NCBI GenBank assembly: GCA_025094145.1
Contig: JALLLS010000092.1
Span: 61,491-125,490, forward strand
DNA: 64,000 nt
Source: Spinellus fusiger
Taxonomy: Eukaryota > Mucoromycota > Mucoromycetes > Mucorales > Phycomycetaceae
Direction of reading: 5' to 3'
The notes under the pieces are model-generated. The model was given only the letters and a program-made list of their open reading frames with translations, made no database searches and was not told the DNA's origin. How positions within the stretch are numbered: position 1 is the first letter of the stretch; each line of letters opens with the position of its first letter. Position numbers and translations under genes: made by a program. Below are positions 1 through 10,539 of this stretch, piece by piece.

Positions 1-1015
1 TTTTATAGTTTTATAGTTTTATAGTTATTCAGGGAATGATAGTAGAGAATCAAAGCTTTCTTTTCTTTTCTTTTCTTTTCTTTCTTATATTCATATATAC
101 TTACAGCATCCAGTACAACTGCTACTTGTTCTTTACGTGCTTTTATAACAATGTCCTTTGCTGATGCTTGCATTAATGCATCTCGAGACAAGCCAGGTCC
201 CACCACAAGGACATCCAAGCGAGATAATACAGAAGAGACACGGTCCACTATCTCTTTTATACTAGAGCCTGGTATATCCTTTTGTCTTTATAGATGTAGG
301 AGAGGATGAATGAACAAGCAGATGCATTGTCACTATCCATAGTGGCATCCACCTGCCTGGAAATTCTTTCTCTTTTTCTCTCAGTTAACTTACGTTTCTG
401 AACGTAGGTAGGGATGAACGATAAGATCTAAGAAAGGTGATCTTTGTTTAAATAATAAAAATGATAATAAAAATGATAATAAAAATAATAAAAAGACACT
501 CTATCTACAGATCGAGTTTCATTCAATTACCTGGAGAATAAGCCTAATAAAATAGTGAGCATATAAATAAATAAAAACAGTGGCAGTGGAAGCACACGTA
601 GAGTAGAAAAAGATATGTAGTTACCTTGATGGCCATACTTGCACTGGGCTCACAAAATACATGACACAGATCTGCACCCTAACCCTTGTGCTTAATAGAA
701 CAGTAGAGATAGATGGATAGTAAATAAATAAAATAAATAAAAACTTACTAGCTTCAAGGCAGAAATACCGCTAAAGTAAGGTGCTCCAGTATATCTACTA
801 AGCATAAGGAGCCATTGTTTTTTGTTTTTTCCATTGACTTACTCTTCTGAACCACCCAAAATACCAATACGGCCTTGATATTTTGGTAGGAATCACCCTA
901 CCAAGGTTAGTCATATGTCTTTCTTTGTTTCTAGTCGGCATCCACCTGCTTGTCCCTTGTGCATCTCATGAGACAATGGGGGTATTAGTTGACGTATCTT
1001 GGACATGTGGGTCAT
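1..1015 (-). CDS. NNRD: ATP-dependent NAD(P)H-hydrate dehydratase, N-terminal part (cut by window edge)
   Basis: Repairs hydrated NAD(P)H (NADHX/NADPHX) by ATP- or ADP-dependent dehydration; the fold is ribokinase-like (YjeF C-terminal family). Seven exons were joined on the minus strand: 946-1015, 843-873, 749-794, 625-678, 531-543, 394-427 and 105-285, together 143 codons and in phase 0 at the last donor. The spliced product shows family landmarks in the right order: [23 protein letters not shown], then ALKLGADLCHVF, AYSPDLIVHPYL, and LDVLVVGPGLSRD (residues of the nucleotide and substrate site). The start is the ATG at 1015, just ahead of the IPPLS segment. Exon 5 is only 13 nt. The last intron (starting at 104) runs off the window, so the C-terminal half with the ATP site is not seen. 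No in-frame stop in the spliced model. The identification is firm; exact splice sites are inferred. Confidence 0.85.
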
Positions 1016-1301
1016 TGTAGGTTGAATGTTTAAGAATAGAAAGCAATGAATAAAATAAAAATAAACAGCACTATACTATACTATACTATACTATACTATA
1101 CTTGCAATAAGAGACATAAAATATCTATAAAAAGGAGGGACGCTTAGAGTCACGTCGTTATGACGACAGCCTTGACAGATTGGTAGGCGTCATCATTCTT
1201 ATTTATTCTGTACTGCCGAGTTATGTTATGTTATGTTCTTTATTTATATTGACATTGGTATTTATAGATAGAATGAATAGGGCCAGGAAGTACTAGATAG
1301 G

Positions 1302-2258
1302 TCACTGTTCATGAAAAGAAGCAAGGTGTGTCTTTGTGGATTGATAAGTACTCCACCACGTCTCATACAGTGGAAGGTAGATCTTTTCACTTTCCACCAA
1401 AGACTCAATAGTATTGTCCCATGGCTTTCCTTGAATATAATGGATGTTCTTAATGTCCGACATCTTCCATAGGGATGGGTGGGCCTGAGGAAGGGTTTTG
1501 AGAGCATTGTAGATATAAGGCAGAGGCACCCAATGATCTTCAAAGATTTCATTTAAGAAGTCTTGGTCCGGGAACACATAGAAGCTAAGATTGGGTGTCT
1601 TCTGAAGGCGATGTACCATGGATTCAAAGATGGAGACGGAGGGGGTGAGAACAATAAGACCGCTGTTAAAGTAGCAGCGAGAGGGTTCGAGGGGGCCCCC
1701 TCCATGGCCATGGGTATAGGCACAATTAGAAGGTATCCTTGGTAGGTGGATTGAGATGAATGAATAAGCAAAGAGAAATTCAATCCAATAGCAACTTCAT
1801 CTGTAGATAGAGACTTACCAGTGAGGGGGATAGGCCTTGATACGATTAGGATTGCATCTGCATGCATGACATGCAGCTACCCAATGTTCATCATTGAGAT
1901 TCATGGTCATTAACTCATCCATGTTCTTAAATGGGAGCATATCTGAATCAAGCAAAACAATCCTTTTATATTCATGTTGATTCCATACTGATAATTTAGT
2001 CCAAGTATCAATGAATCTTTCTGCAGAGTAATCAATCTTCTCCGAGGGTTGAATGAGATCGATTTGCTTTAGAATACAATTCAAATGCTCCAATGGTAAA
2101 AGAAACTCTTTTGGCACTGCATTGGTATACAACACCAACAGTGGGTATTGACTATTGACTTGATACAATGCCTCTGCAAGTGTAAAAACGCCTTTGATGT
2201 AATTATTGTTGCTTGTAATTACCACCGCCCAGGCTGATTTCAATCCAGAGACAGGCAT
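1302..2258 (-). CDS. GT8 glycosyltransferase, glycogenin-like
   Basis: Two exons (1819-2258 and 1302-1737) give 291 residues. The N-terminus has the GT8 signature AWAVVITSNNNYIKGVFTLA followed by a LLVLYT strand; LDSDML (about residue 105) is the DxD metal and UDP-sugar site; exon 2 continues with HGHGGGPLEPSRCYFNSGL and a PDQDFLN segment as in glycogenin and galactinol-synthase-like enzymes. Family knowledge: these proteins use UDP-sugars with Mn2+; glycogenin self-glucosylates a tyrosine to prime glycogen. I cannot assign the acceptor, so glycogenin is a best guess and another GT8 clade is possible. The protein is near the length of a bare GT8 domain and lacks the long C-terminal glycogen-synthase-binding tail. 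Intact, no internal stops. Confidence 0.85.
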
Positions 2259-2689
2259 TGTGGAATGGCTATCTTATCTATGTAGAGATTTTTTTTTGTT
2301 GAGAAGAATCAGTGTAACATTTGGTGTTGTAGATCATTTTTATATTCCATATGACAATCGGTGACTTAAATTCAATGGATAAGTCCAGCCTATCAACGCA
2401 GAGGAGATGTACAAGGGAAAGTATAGAAAGACAATAGGGGAAAATACAGTCCCAGCCTTGCTTCGAGAAACAAGCTAGCCTAGAAAGTAATTTATGATAT
2501 AAACTAATGCAATACCTACAGCCACTGAGGTATATTTTCAATGTGTGATTTCTTCTTTTAGCTGACCGTTGTTCATTATGTCGTCTTTGGCCTTAACCAA
2601 AGGGGAGTCCTGGACAGTTCAATGAGTCAACAAGGTCTGATCTTAATTTACTCTTTTGCACCTGTTGTATACTTTTCTAATTGCTACTG

Positions 2690-3115
2690 GCTACTAATAA
2701 TAGTAATGTTAGAAAGAGGTAGACCTAGCCACTTATTTCAAGAGAACATATTATATTAATACCATATATGTGTAATGTAGAATAGTACTACAAACTAGGA
2801 AGTATTTCATCCCTGGCATATTAATACATGCTAGTAGTCCTTCTTATGTTTTTTTTGGAAGAGATTACTTTTGTAATTTTACATAGACTAATGTACCAGA
2901 TAGAAAAAGTATATGGGCTATCAATCTATTAGATGAAAAATGGCTTTGCAAAATATATCTCTTATATTAAAAACACACCTTTTGTTTCTGTTTTTTTTTT
3001 GAACAATAGTATAAATAGGGAGAACAGATGCACCCTTTGGATCTTTGAGAAATATATCTTATAATTCCAAACAGTACACTTTTTTGCTTAAAGATCTCGA
3101 ACAATAGTAAAAAAG
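2690..3115. repeat. Dispersed repeat, copy 1 (with internal tandem-like duplication)
   Basis: The stretch 3005-3115 (starting at a GTATAAATAG box) closely matches 10670-10765, including a long shared block from GAACAGATGCACC through the CAGTACACTTTTTTGCTTAA run. The flank at 2695-2745 is also related to 10575-10625. Copy 1 is interrupted by about 200 bp (2795-3003) that itself contains a weaker version of the same unit. No coding capacity recognised. The rest of 2259-4099 is AT-rich and shows no gene that I can support. Confidence 0.6.
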
Positions 3116-4340
3116 GGATGGAAATCTCCCTCTTGCTAAAGTATCATCTCTTAGCTATACATCTTGCTAACTCACTCTTCTTCTACCATGTAGTTCCTCT
3201 TAGGTAGTTTGAGTTTTTATTGACAGGGATGATCGATAGCTCTATTTATGGAAAGTGATAATCCGACAATTGATGATATTGACTGCTTATTATTATCACT
3301 TTTATTCATAATAGTACTACACCATTAGCACTTTTGGATTTAGTGAGATGTGTAGAGTCCAGAGAGATGTCTACTATGCACAAGAGACACTCTTGAAAGA
3401 AATAGAGAAGGATTTATTCAACAAAAGAAGCCTTTCAATTGAACAAAAAAGACAATGACAGAGATACAGACACTATTTTCAAGTAGAATGATCCATCAAA
3501 AAGGCAGAAAGAGACATAAAGTAAATCCTTAGTTCTATGGATACAAGCAAATGGTATATACAAAAAATAAAGTAAGATTTAATGAAAGCCTATACAGCTA
3601 CTACCACTACTACGATGTCTTCATTCTTCAACATTAGTAGATATCTATAGGACACTTTTTATGAAACAAAGCAAATCCTGGAGATGTAGATCCCATAATT
3701 AGTGTACAAATGTACTGTATTTCCCAAATGCTCTTTATTCACATGGGTCGTAGACTGAATATTTTATTTATACTTTTATTCATTTAAAGTACTATCCCGG
3801 AACTATAAATGTATGGAATACTCAAATGATATAGAAGGAATAGAAGAATAGATAAACAACAGTCTCTGTTCAAGCCAGGATATAAATCATTGAGACTAAA
3901 AAATTACTTGTTTATAACTGGAATACTTAATAATTATTTATAGTTACAATACGTTTGTTTATTCATGAATAAGCAAAAGCATAATTCTCCGATCTTATAA
4001 GATATCCACAAAATGTTTTACCTAATAGAAATACACGAAGCCAGTATTTGAATGAGTTCATACGTTCTCCTTGATGAAGTACATGAGTAAGTAGCACTAT
4101 ACAGTTCAAAGTATTTTTTATTTTTGGGTGTTGGTTGCTATTCGCGCATTGGGCATGTTAGCCACCCTATGAGAACTTTTGAACAATTAAGATATACATA
4201 TAAACACTTTCAAATACAAAAGTGGAAAAAAGAAATGCAAAGAGGAAAGAAACAGAAGGACAAAGAACCACAAAATCTCAAATCAGGGAAAAAGCGATGG
4301 AAAATGAGAAATGATGGTAAAATGAGAAAGTGGCTATATA

Positions 4341-5713
4341 CAGTGGCTTTCAATAAAACAAGGAAGATTTCAAATTCAAACCATAATTTTACCCTTGAAT
4401 TTATTTTTATATTAAACATTCTTCATTTATTGCTTTTCCACTCTAATGTCTACCTCATCTAACACCACTGAACAACCCATGAGACCTCTTGGAAACAGGA
4501 AAAATAAATATTGATGACTTCACCCGCTGTCTCATTGCTCACGAGGCCACTGTTAATGGGACCAGCCATGTTGCCATTTCTGCTAGGTTTGGAGTTAGTC
4601 AGCAGTCTGTTTCCCGTATCGTAAAGAGATACAAAGAAACTGGTTGCTTCAAGGCCAAGAAAGGCATTGGGTGAAAGCCCATTCTTAATGAGAGAGAAGA
4701 GAGAGAGAGGTCAGTCGCGAAGTGTGAAAGGATTCATTTCAGATAATAAATCAACTTTGCAAGTAGATAGCCACCCAAGTGTGCATGAGCACTTTTAGAA
4801 AATTGATTAAGAAGCTCGACCTGTTTTCTTGTAGGGTAGTTAATAAAACTTCTCTCACCAATAAGCACAAGAAGTTGAGACTTGCTTGGGCCAAGCAAGT
4901 CTCATCTTCACTGGACTGAGGAAGACTGGAAGACAGTCATATGGTCCAATGAGTCAAAGTACCAACTGATGAGAACCAATAACTGCAACAGAGTGGTGCA
5001 AAAAAAGGTGTAGGAGCTTCTCCCAAAAAAATCAAGCCCACCATGAAGTTTGGTGGTGTTAGTGTTAGTGTTATGGTGTGGGGTTCTTTCTCTGGTGAAG
5101 GTGTTGGAAGGTTGGTGCCTGTGAAGGGCAGTATAGACATTAGAGGATACATTGAGATCTTAAAGGACAACTACTGCCCTGAGCTGGCTCAACTCAAGGC
5201 ACTGAATTCAGTGTTATGTTGTGTTCTCCAAAAAGACAATGCCAGCTGCCACAAGAGTAGAGAGTCCAGGTTGTGGAAGGCAAATGAGAGCATTGCCACT
5301 ATGGAGGGGTGGCCCTCACAAAGCCCCGACCTCAACCCCATAGAGCATTTGTGGGAGGTGCTTGACAGAGCAATAAGAAAGAGGATGACCCCAAGAAGTA
5401 CTCTTCAAGATTTGGAGGTGCTTCTGTTGGAAGAATGGGAGAATATTCCCAAGGACACTACAGACACCCTCATTGCCAGCATGCATTGGAGATGTAGGTC
5501 AGTTATAGAGGCCAAGGGTGGAAGTACCAAATATTAAGGGTTTCCACCCAATAAACTTGTATTTATTATTCTGTTGTCCTTCTTTATACTTCATCCAATT
5601 TTCAAGTCTCTACTGTGTGTTTAATGTATGTTTTTATTACAAAGAATAAGTATTTCCTATTGCAGAATCATAACGGGGTATGAAAAAAACCATTATTATT
5701 TTGAAAGCCACTG
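4341..5713 (+). mobile_element. Nested Tc1/mariner-type transposon
   Basis: A 1373-bp unit with ends CAGTGGCTTTCAATAAAACA (left) and, inverted at the right, CAGTGGCTTTCAAAATAAT. TA dinucleotides flank both sides (4339-4340, 5714-5715). It encodes a Tc1-like transposase in the plus direction, now broken. It inserted into the left terminal repeat of the larger element around it. Confidence 0.85.
4489..5537 (+). pseudogene. Tc1-like DDE transposase, broken (copy 1)
   Basis: The N-terminal part (4489-4674) is a helix-turn-helix paired-like domain with ARFGVSQQSVSRIVKRYKE, closed by a stop at 4672. The catalytic part lies at about 4925-5537: VIWSNESKYQ, then QKDNASCH and SPDLNPIEHLW. In the family the first catalytic Asp lies in WSDE; here it is Asn, so the triad reads N-D-E. 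The reading frame is also lost between the two parts (4675-5042). The second Asp and the Glu (34 residues apart) are kept. The copy at 19176-20224 shares the same stop and the same Asn. Inactive as it stands. Confidence 0.85.
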
Positions 5714-5848
5714 TATATAAAGATTGGGGCTCTTTCGCGTAATAAATATTACCCCAAAAGAGTAAAAATACAAATCGCAAAACTCAACATAAGCAACATC
5801 CATCCATCAGCAACAATCCCCATCCACCCACATAGTACACAGTACACA

Positions 5849-6955
5849 TTGGATACACCAACTAAGGATCCTGGCCAACCACCAACCATCAAGCAACCTC
5901 CTGTACCAGCACCTGTCAGACCCTTTGTGTCTGAGGCCACCACTGCCACCACCATTCCTCACTCAGACAGCAGAAAACCCAGACTACTTACCAAACGCAC
6001 TCGTGCAAAGACTTACGAGTATCAAATGACTGAGGTAGAAAAGTCTGATACATTCACCCAGCAGATGATGGCATTTCTGTCAGATATTCAGAGACAAATG
6101 GCAACAATTGGACTCGGCATCCAGGAATTGGAAGCACAAGTCAAGGTCAAGGATGACCTTATTACATCTCTCCAGGCTCAGATCAATGCCAAGAGTGCAG
6201 ATAATCCACCCAAATCACCTCCCGCCCCTACTCCCACACCCATCCCCACAGTGAAACCCACAGATGCCATAGAAAAGGCTACTGTCACTTATGCCAACAT
6301 GGCTAAAAAGAACGCCTCCCCAGCAAAGAAGACAGCAAAGGCCAGAGCAGTGCTTAGAGCACAAACAGTTCGGGCCTTAAAAGAGCCTACTGGGCCCTCA
6401 GTATACGACTTTGTATACTTGCCCTGTCGCCGCTACCTCAAGTACGGCCAGATCCGCAAGATGTTGGGATCACTGAAGATCCAACAGTCACGGATCATAG
6501 ACATCCACTTTCCAGCAAGGGGTACAATTGCACTGCTTGTACACAGTAGCTTCAAGCAAGAACTCGAGGAGAAACTCGAGAAATCAAAGATCAAGCCACA
6601 GGCAAGCTTTGATCCAGTAGCTGCAACGGTGATTGCAGACCCTAAGCTCCAGCAGGAGTCAGATAGCACCAAGGCTGTAATGGCCCAAAAACTCTTTGAG
6701 CAACGAGTGTCCAACACCTGTCTTCGTGCCCCCATTCATTTAGGGTACAGCATTGCTCGCCACTTTGGCTCAAGCATTGCCACACCCCGTCTATCCACCA
6801 TTGCCTTTGAGAAGCTCTTGGCAGACCTCAAGGCCAAGGCCACAGTCACCAGCCCTCCCGCCACCCTTGAAAAAGAAGCCCTCCAGGCATTTGGGTCTGA
6901 CTCAGCCATGGAAGGAGTCGAGGGAAACAATCAACAAACCCAACAATACTTGTAA
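5849..6955 (+). CDS. LINE-ORF1 / Gag-like protein (transposon cargo)
   Basis: An intact 368-codon frame. From the N-terminus: a Pro/Thr-rich low-complexity region (about 1-45); a coiled-coil-like segment (about 60-115, with ATIGLGIQELEAQVKVKDDL); a Pro-rich linker (about 120-145); YANMAKKN; and a conserved-looking globular domain from about 185 (VYDFVYLPCRRYLKYGQIRK ... RIIDIHFPARGTIALLVHS) to about 300. From family knowledge this layout resembles ORF1 proteins of fungal non-LTR retrotransposons, which bind RNA and act as chaperones; no zinc knuckle is visible. No reverse transcriptase is present nearby. The codon composition is more GC-rich than the surrounding DNA. It lies wholly inside the TIRs of the 4102-7250 element. 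The ORF is certain; the ORF1 assignment is by resemblance only. Confidence 0.65.
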   Translation: MDTPTKDPGQPPTIKQPPVPAPVRPFVSEATTATTIPHSDSRKPRLLTKRTRAKTYEYQMTEVEKSDTFTQQMMAFLSDIQRQMATIGLGIQELEAQVKVKDDLITSLQAQINAKSADNPPKSPPAPTPTPIPTVKPTDAIEKATVTYANMAKKNASPAKKTAKARAVLRAQTVRALKEPTGPSVYDFVYLPCRRYLKYGQIRKMLGSLKIQQSRIIDIHFPARGTIALLVHSSFKQELEEKLEKSKIKPQASFDPVAATVIADPKLQQESDSTKAVMAQKLFEQRVSNTCLRAPIHLGYSIARHFGSSIATPRLSTIAFEKLLADLKAKATVTSPPATLEKEALQAFGSDSAMEGVEGNNQQTQQYL

Positions 6956-7252
6956 ATAGACCCATCTTTGGTCTATTGAGAAGCTTGTGGGATTAGGCTC
7001 AAACTAATGTCTATGTCTGCATTGTCATTTTCTCCCATTTCTCATATTTCTCTTCATTTTTTCCCTCATTTCGAGGTTTTATTTACTCATATCTTCTGTT
7101 TCTTTTTTCCTTGCATTTATTCTTTCCACTTTTGTATTTGAAAGTGTTTATATGTATATCTTAATTGTTCAAAAGTTCTCATAGAGTGGCTAACATGCCC
7201 AATGCGCGAATAGCAACCAACACCCAAAAATAAAAAAATACTTTGAACTGTA

Positions 7253-8080
7253 TATAAAGATTATATAAAATACAATAGTAAGTCATTTTAATAAGAAAAT
7301 ATTCCTTGTTCTACTCAAGATCAAAGAAGGTATTATGAGAGTACTGTAATTTCTATCTATCCTCGTTTATTGTTATATACTCTTCATTGATCTTTTTTGG
7401 TTTTTCATTGGAACCTTCCTACCTAACACATACTTGTTCTTTTGTCCATTGTTTTCCTGTTTTCCTTACTTCTATAGTACCACATACTCTTGCTACTCCC
7501 ATAGACCAAAAGCATCTTCTATCTTTCTTATTAAGCAACCACATCATTAAAGTTCCACCAACAGAAAAGAGCGTACTCTTACAGTAGGAAAAAGAGATGC
7601 CAGTTTAAGAAATATACTCAACAGCCGTTTATATGTTACCATCTATAAGGTGACTAGTGGATCTATTTCTATTTATCTAACCGTTCCCTTTGATTCTGGA
7701 TTTTAAGAATTTACAGTCTCTCCCATTTCATCCCCTCTAGGCTTTTCATGCTGAGACAGTTACTAAACACCTTGCTTATTCTGGTCACGCGATTATTTCT
7801 GAGGAAACTTTAATTCAATCAACTTATAACAACTTACCAATGTGTTCAATGAGGTTTAGTTCAGGGGAATAGATAGAAAGACGGATAGATATTCTCGAGG
7901 ATAAATATACTTTTCTATATTCGTTGAGTTATAGATAGGAGCACTTTTCACTCCAAGATAATATCCTTTCCTATCTCGATACTTGTTTACTAGACATTAT
8001 AATGTCTTTTGAATGAAATAATTCAATAAGATACATTCCATTATCACTTTCTAGATAGTTTACCTGTATCATGGATTTCC
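7253..8080. other. AT-rich spacer, no gene seen
   Basis: Only short frames without protein-like composition. I see no repeat end or structured RNA that I can support. Confidence 0.5.
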
Positions 8081-8089
8081 GTCAGTCGG

Positions 8090-9060
8090 TTAACCGAGGT
8101 TCTAACGATAACTATGGAGGAGAAGGATAGAGATGAACCAGAAGACCTGGACCTTTTATTGGTTCTAGATGTATCATTTGTATCGTGCTTTCTTTTGTTA
8201 TATCTACAAAGGCGTTATAAACAGGTACCATTTTCCCTAAGAGACAACAGACTATGTCTAAAGTTCAATGTAGCAGCGAGATCACGATTCCAAAGCTTCA
8301 ATGTCTTGTCTTTCATACAATTTTTAGTTTGAATATCTATTTGAAAGGAGAAAAATGAGTCTTATTTTAATATGAAATTAAGAAGACCATGACATTTAAC
8401 TTGAAGTATTTTTGTTCGTTGATAGGGCCTGGGGTTCTTGACATGTTTAAATGTTTCCAAAGGTGAGAACTTGCACTCAGAACATAGGCTCGATATTTTG
8501 AATTCATTGATAAGATAGAGTTTGAATCCTTCTTTCTTTAACATCCCCCGCATGCCTTTTCCCTTTACTGTCATTCATCTGGTAATATTAGCACCTGAAT
8601 AACTTGCTACAGGCTCTTCATTAGTCTCCTATAAAAATCAAATGCATGTAAGAACCCTAGGTTGATTCTATAAGCATAGTATATATTTTTTTTCTTATTT
8701 CATTTATATCTTGTGGACTGCATAACATTCTTAGTTCAGAAAGAATAGATAGAAATGCAGTGAAAAAAGAAAGAAAATAAATAGCCTTTAATAGCATTGA
8801 ATACTATCGGTTACTATGTATCATACGTTATTAAGGTTATGCTGTATAAAATCCAAGCAACCTTGTTCAATGTTAGCATACATGTCTACTCTATACTGAT
8901 AAAAGGGCTTTCCAAATAAATGCAAGTGATTTATTTTTCTGTAAATCAATCTGAAGCAGTAGTGTTTTATTGTGCTTATCTTGACATTATGGTTATTGAC
9001 TGAACATGTATTTATATTCCAACCTAACTGTTCTGTAGGAAGAAATAAGTACATAGCTCA
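8090..9060 (-). pseudogene. Fanzor (eukaryotic TnpB-like RNA-guided nuclease) relic
   Basis: Reading the minus strand, 8362-8574 gives KGMRGMLKKEGFKLYLINEF, then SSLCSEC ... KHVKNPRPYQ ... KCHGLL, and after a frame break (about 8300) LWNRDLAATLNFRHS and SLRENGTC. This is the order found at the C-terminus of fungal Fanzor/TnpB proteins: a helix ending in YL(V/I)DEF, a zinc-ribbon with CxxC pairs, a KYV-NPRPYR segment, then the RuvC-III motif NRDxNAAxNI with the last catalytic Asp. Upstream, 8821-9054 may be an eroded central part (weak). Several stops and frameshifts show it is dead. I see no intact guide-RNA region. The C-terminal assignment is good; the N-terminal extent is a guess. Confidence 0.65.
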
Positions 9061-9299
9061 TAGGATTATATGACTGATTCATCTCACTCATTCTTTACAG
9101 TAAGCTGCCATTTCTTGGTCATATCACAATGTCTCTACTTTCTGTTTGATATCTATCATTATTTAGACAGCTGTAATGGATTTTCTGTAAATGACCATAT
9201 CTACAACAGCTTGTATATCTATTTTGAAGATGGTTCACTCAAATAATGCTATTGGGTATATAATTAGGATAGGCATACTTGTTCAAGAAAGTGTTAATA

Positions 9300-9990
9300 C
9301 AGCCACACTCATTTGAATTTAATACTTTTGAATATAAATATCAGGACGAAATAGATAGAACATGTTCAACATAAAATAAAACACTTTACATTTGATTTAG
9401 AAGCTTCAAACTTAGGCATACCAAGTCTCAATATCTTTATTTATAGAAAATAGAATAATAATACAGTTAATATTTTGTATGGCTTTCTTTGGCATCAATG
9501 ACATCCTGGCATCTGTCTGTCATACTCTGAACTCATCGTTGTATAAGTTCAATACCAACTTTCTACATACAACAACCTGAATATTCAATATTCCCAATTT
9601 CAGTTGATTATATGAGGCAAATGGATCCTTTCTAATAACATCTTTCCAGGTGTCCTAAATCCATCTCATTCACTTTTTTTTTATTAGATTCTCCATGACT
9701 CTCTAAATGTAATAGTGATCTACACTGATATTTCTAATACTATTATAAACTATAGGCTTTTTCCTCTCAATCACACTCACAATCACGGGCAATTCTAATC
9801 TAGCCGTAAACAGGCAATAAATACCCTATCATCTTCCATCTTTTGTTTTGTCCTATTCTCCACAAATGTAATATTCTGAATTTAATCAATAACATTATCT
9901 TTAAAAAGTCGGGAGAATGTCCTGTCACTGTTCCTGTGTTATAAGTATTAGTCTTTTGTCCGCATGTCTTCTTTTTGATATACTTTAGAA
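9300..9990 (-). mobile_element. Tc1-type transposon relic (deleted copy)
   Basis: The left end (TA then CAGCCACACTCATTTGAATT) and much of the following sequence match the element at 45043-46244. Examples are the CAAACTTAGGCATACCAA block, the TTTGGCATCAATGACA transposase C-terminus, and CACACTCACAATCACGGGCA. About half of the transposase is deleted relative to that copy and the right end is not clear. Confidence 0.6.
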
Positions 9991-10539
9991 CTTTCATACT
10001 GTTTTGACTTGAAGAAATTGTTGCCTATTCGACCGTCTCTCGTAAAGAGTGTACTGATTGAATAGGGCATACAGAGACTTTTTTGGGATGGATGTCTAAA
10101 CAAAAAATGATCTTTAATCAATAAAACTTATCTTTCAACATTATTTTTACCAACTTTTCCTTTTATCTTCTATGAAAAATAGCGTCTTGAAAAGAGAGAT
10201 GGAGAGTTGTATCCAAATATTTATTCAAAGTTCCTTATAGCTATACTTGTTAGCTACTACTTATGTTGATATGATGTATAATAACAATTCTCAATGCTGT
10301 GTGGATTGTACCCTACCCTACTTTGCATAGAATTATTGCCATTACACTATAGATAGAGAGTCCATGGGTTCTATCAAGCTCATCTGATTTCATGTCACTA
10401 TCTTATTATCTTGTGTACACATACATAACAGACCAGAGTACAGTTTAATGTATATACTGAACACTAGGAAATTAAGTGAGCAGTGTCATTATACCGGCAA
10501 TGTACTGACTAGAATAAATGGACCAGGGAAAATGTATTC

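Larger units (their letters stand above)
4102..7250 (+). mobile_element. Long-TIR DNA transposon carrying a LINE-ORF1/Gag-like gene, with a nested Tc1 element
   Basis: The ends are inverted copies starting CAGTTCAAAGTATTTTTT and flanked on both sides by TA (4100-4101 and 7251-7252), the target duplication of the IS630/Tc1/mariner superfamily. The terminal inverted repeats are unusually long, roughly 220-230 bp with small differences (4102-4330 and about 7020-7250). A separate Tc1 element (4341-5713) sits just inside the left repeat. Without it the element would be about 1.8 kb and its only long reading frame is the one at 5849-6955, which is not a transposase. Mobilisation would therefore need a transposase in trans. 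A further copy of the left end lies at 49146 and an inverted half-copy at 19010-20611. Confidence 0.8.

Noticed and set aside
290..540. Apparent frameshift and in-frame stop in the NAD(P)H-hydrate dehydratase gene
   Set aside because: Resolved by splicing: a 34-nt exon (394-427) and an acceptor at 286 restore the frame, so the visible part is not a pseudogene.
895..945. Stop codon before the [11 protein letters not shown] segment of the same gene
   Set aside because: The acceptor at 874 (TATCAAG) gives [12 protein letters not shown] in frame; the upstream bases are intron.
1553..1867. Extra frames overlapping the GT8 gene on both strands
   Set aside because: Shadow frames; the spliced GT8 product explains the region.
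2560..2640. Possible tiny Tc1 transposase scrap (TGGACAGTTCAATGAGTCAA)
   Set aside because: Too short to separate from chance; no flanking family landmarks.
4124..4462. 112-codon frame identical at 4124-4462 and 20251-20589
   Set aside because: It spans the terminal repeats of two nested transposons; the identity is explained by the duplicated DNA, and the composition (Lys-rich, then hydrophobic) is not protein-like.
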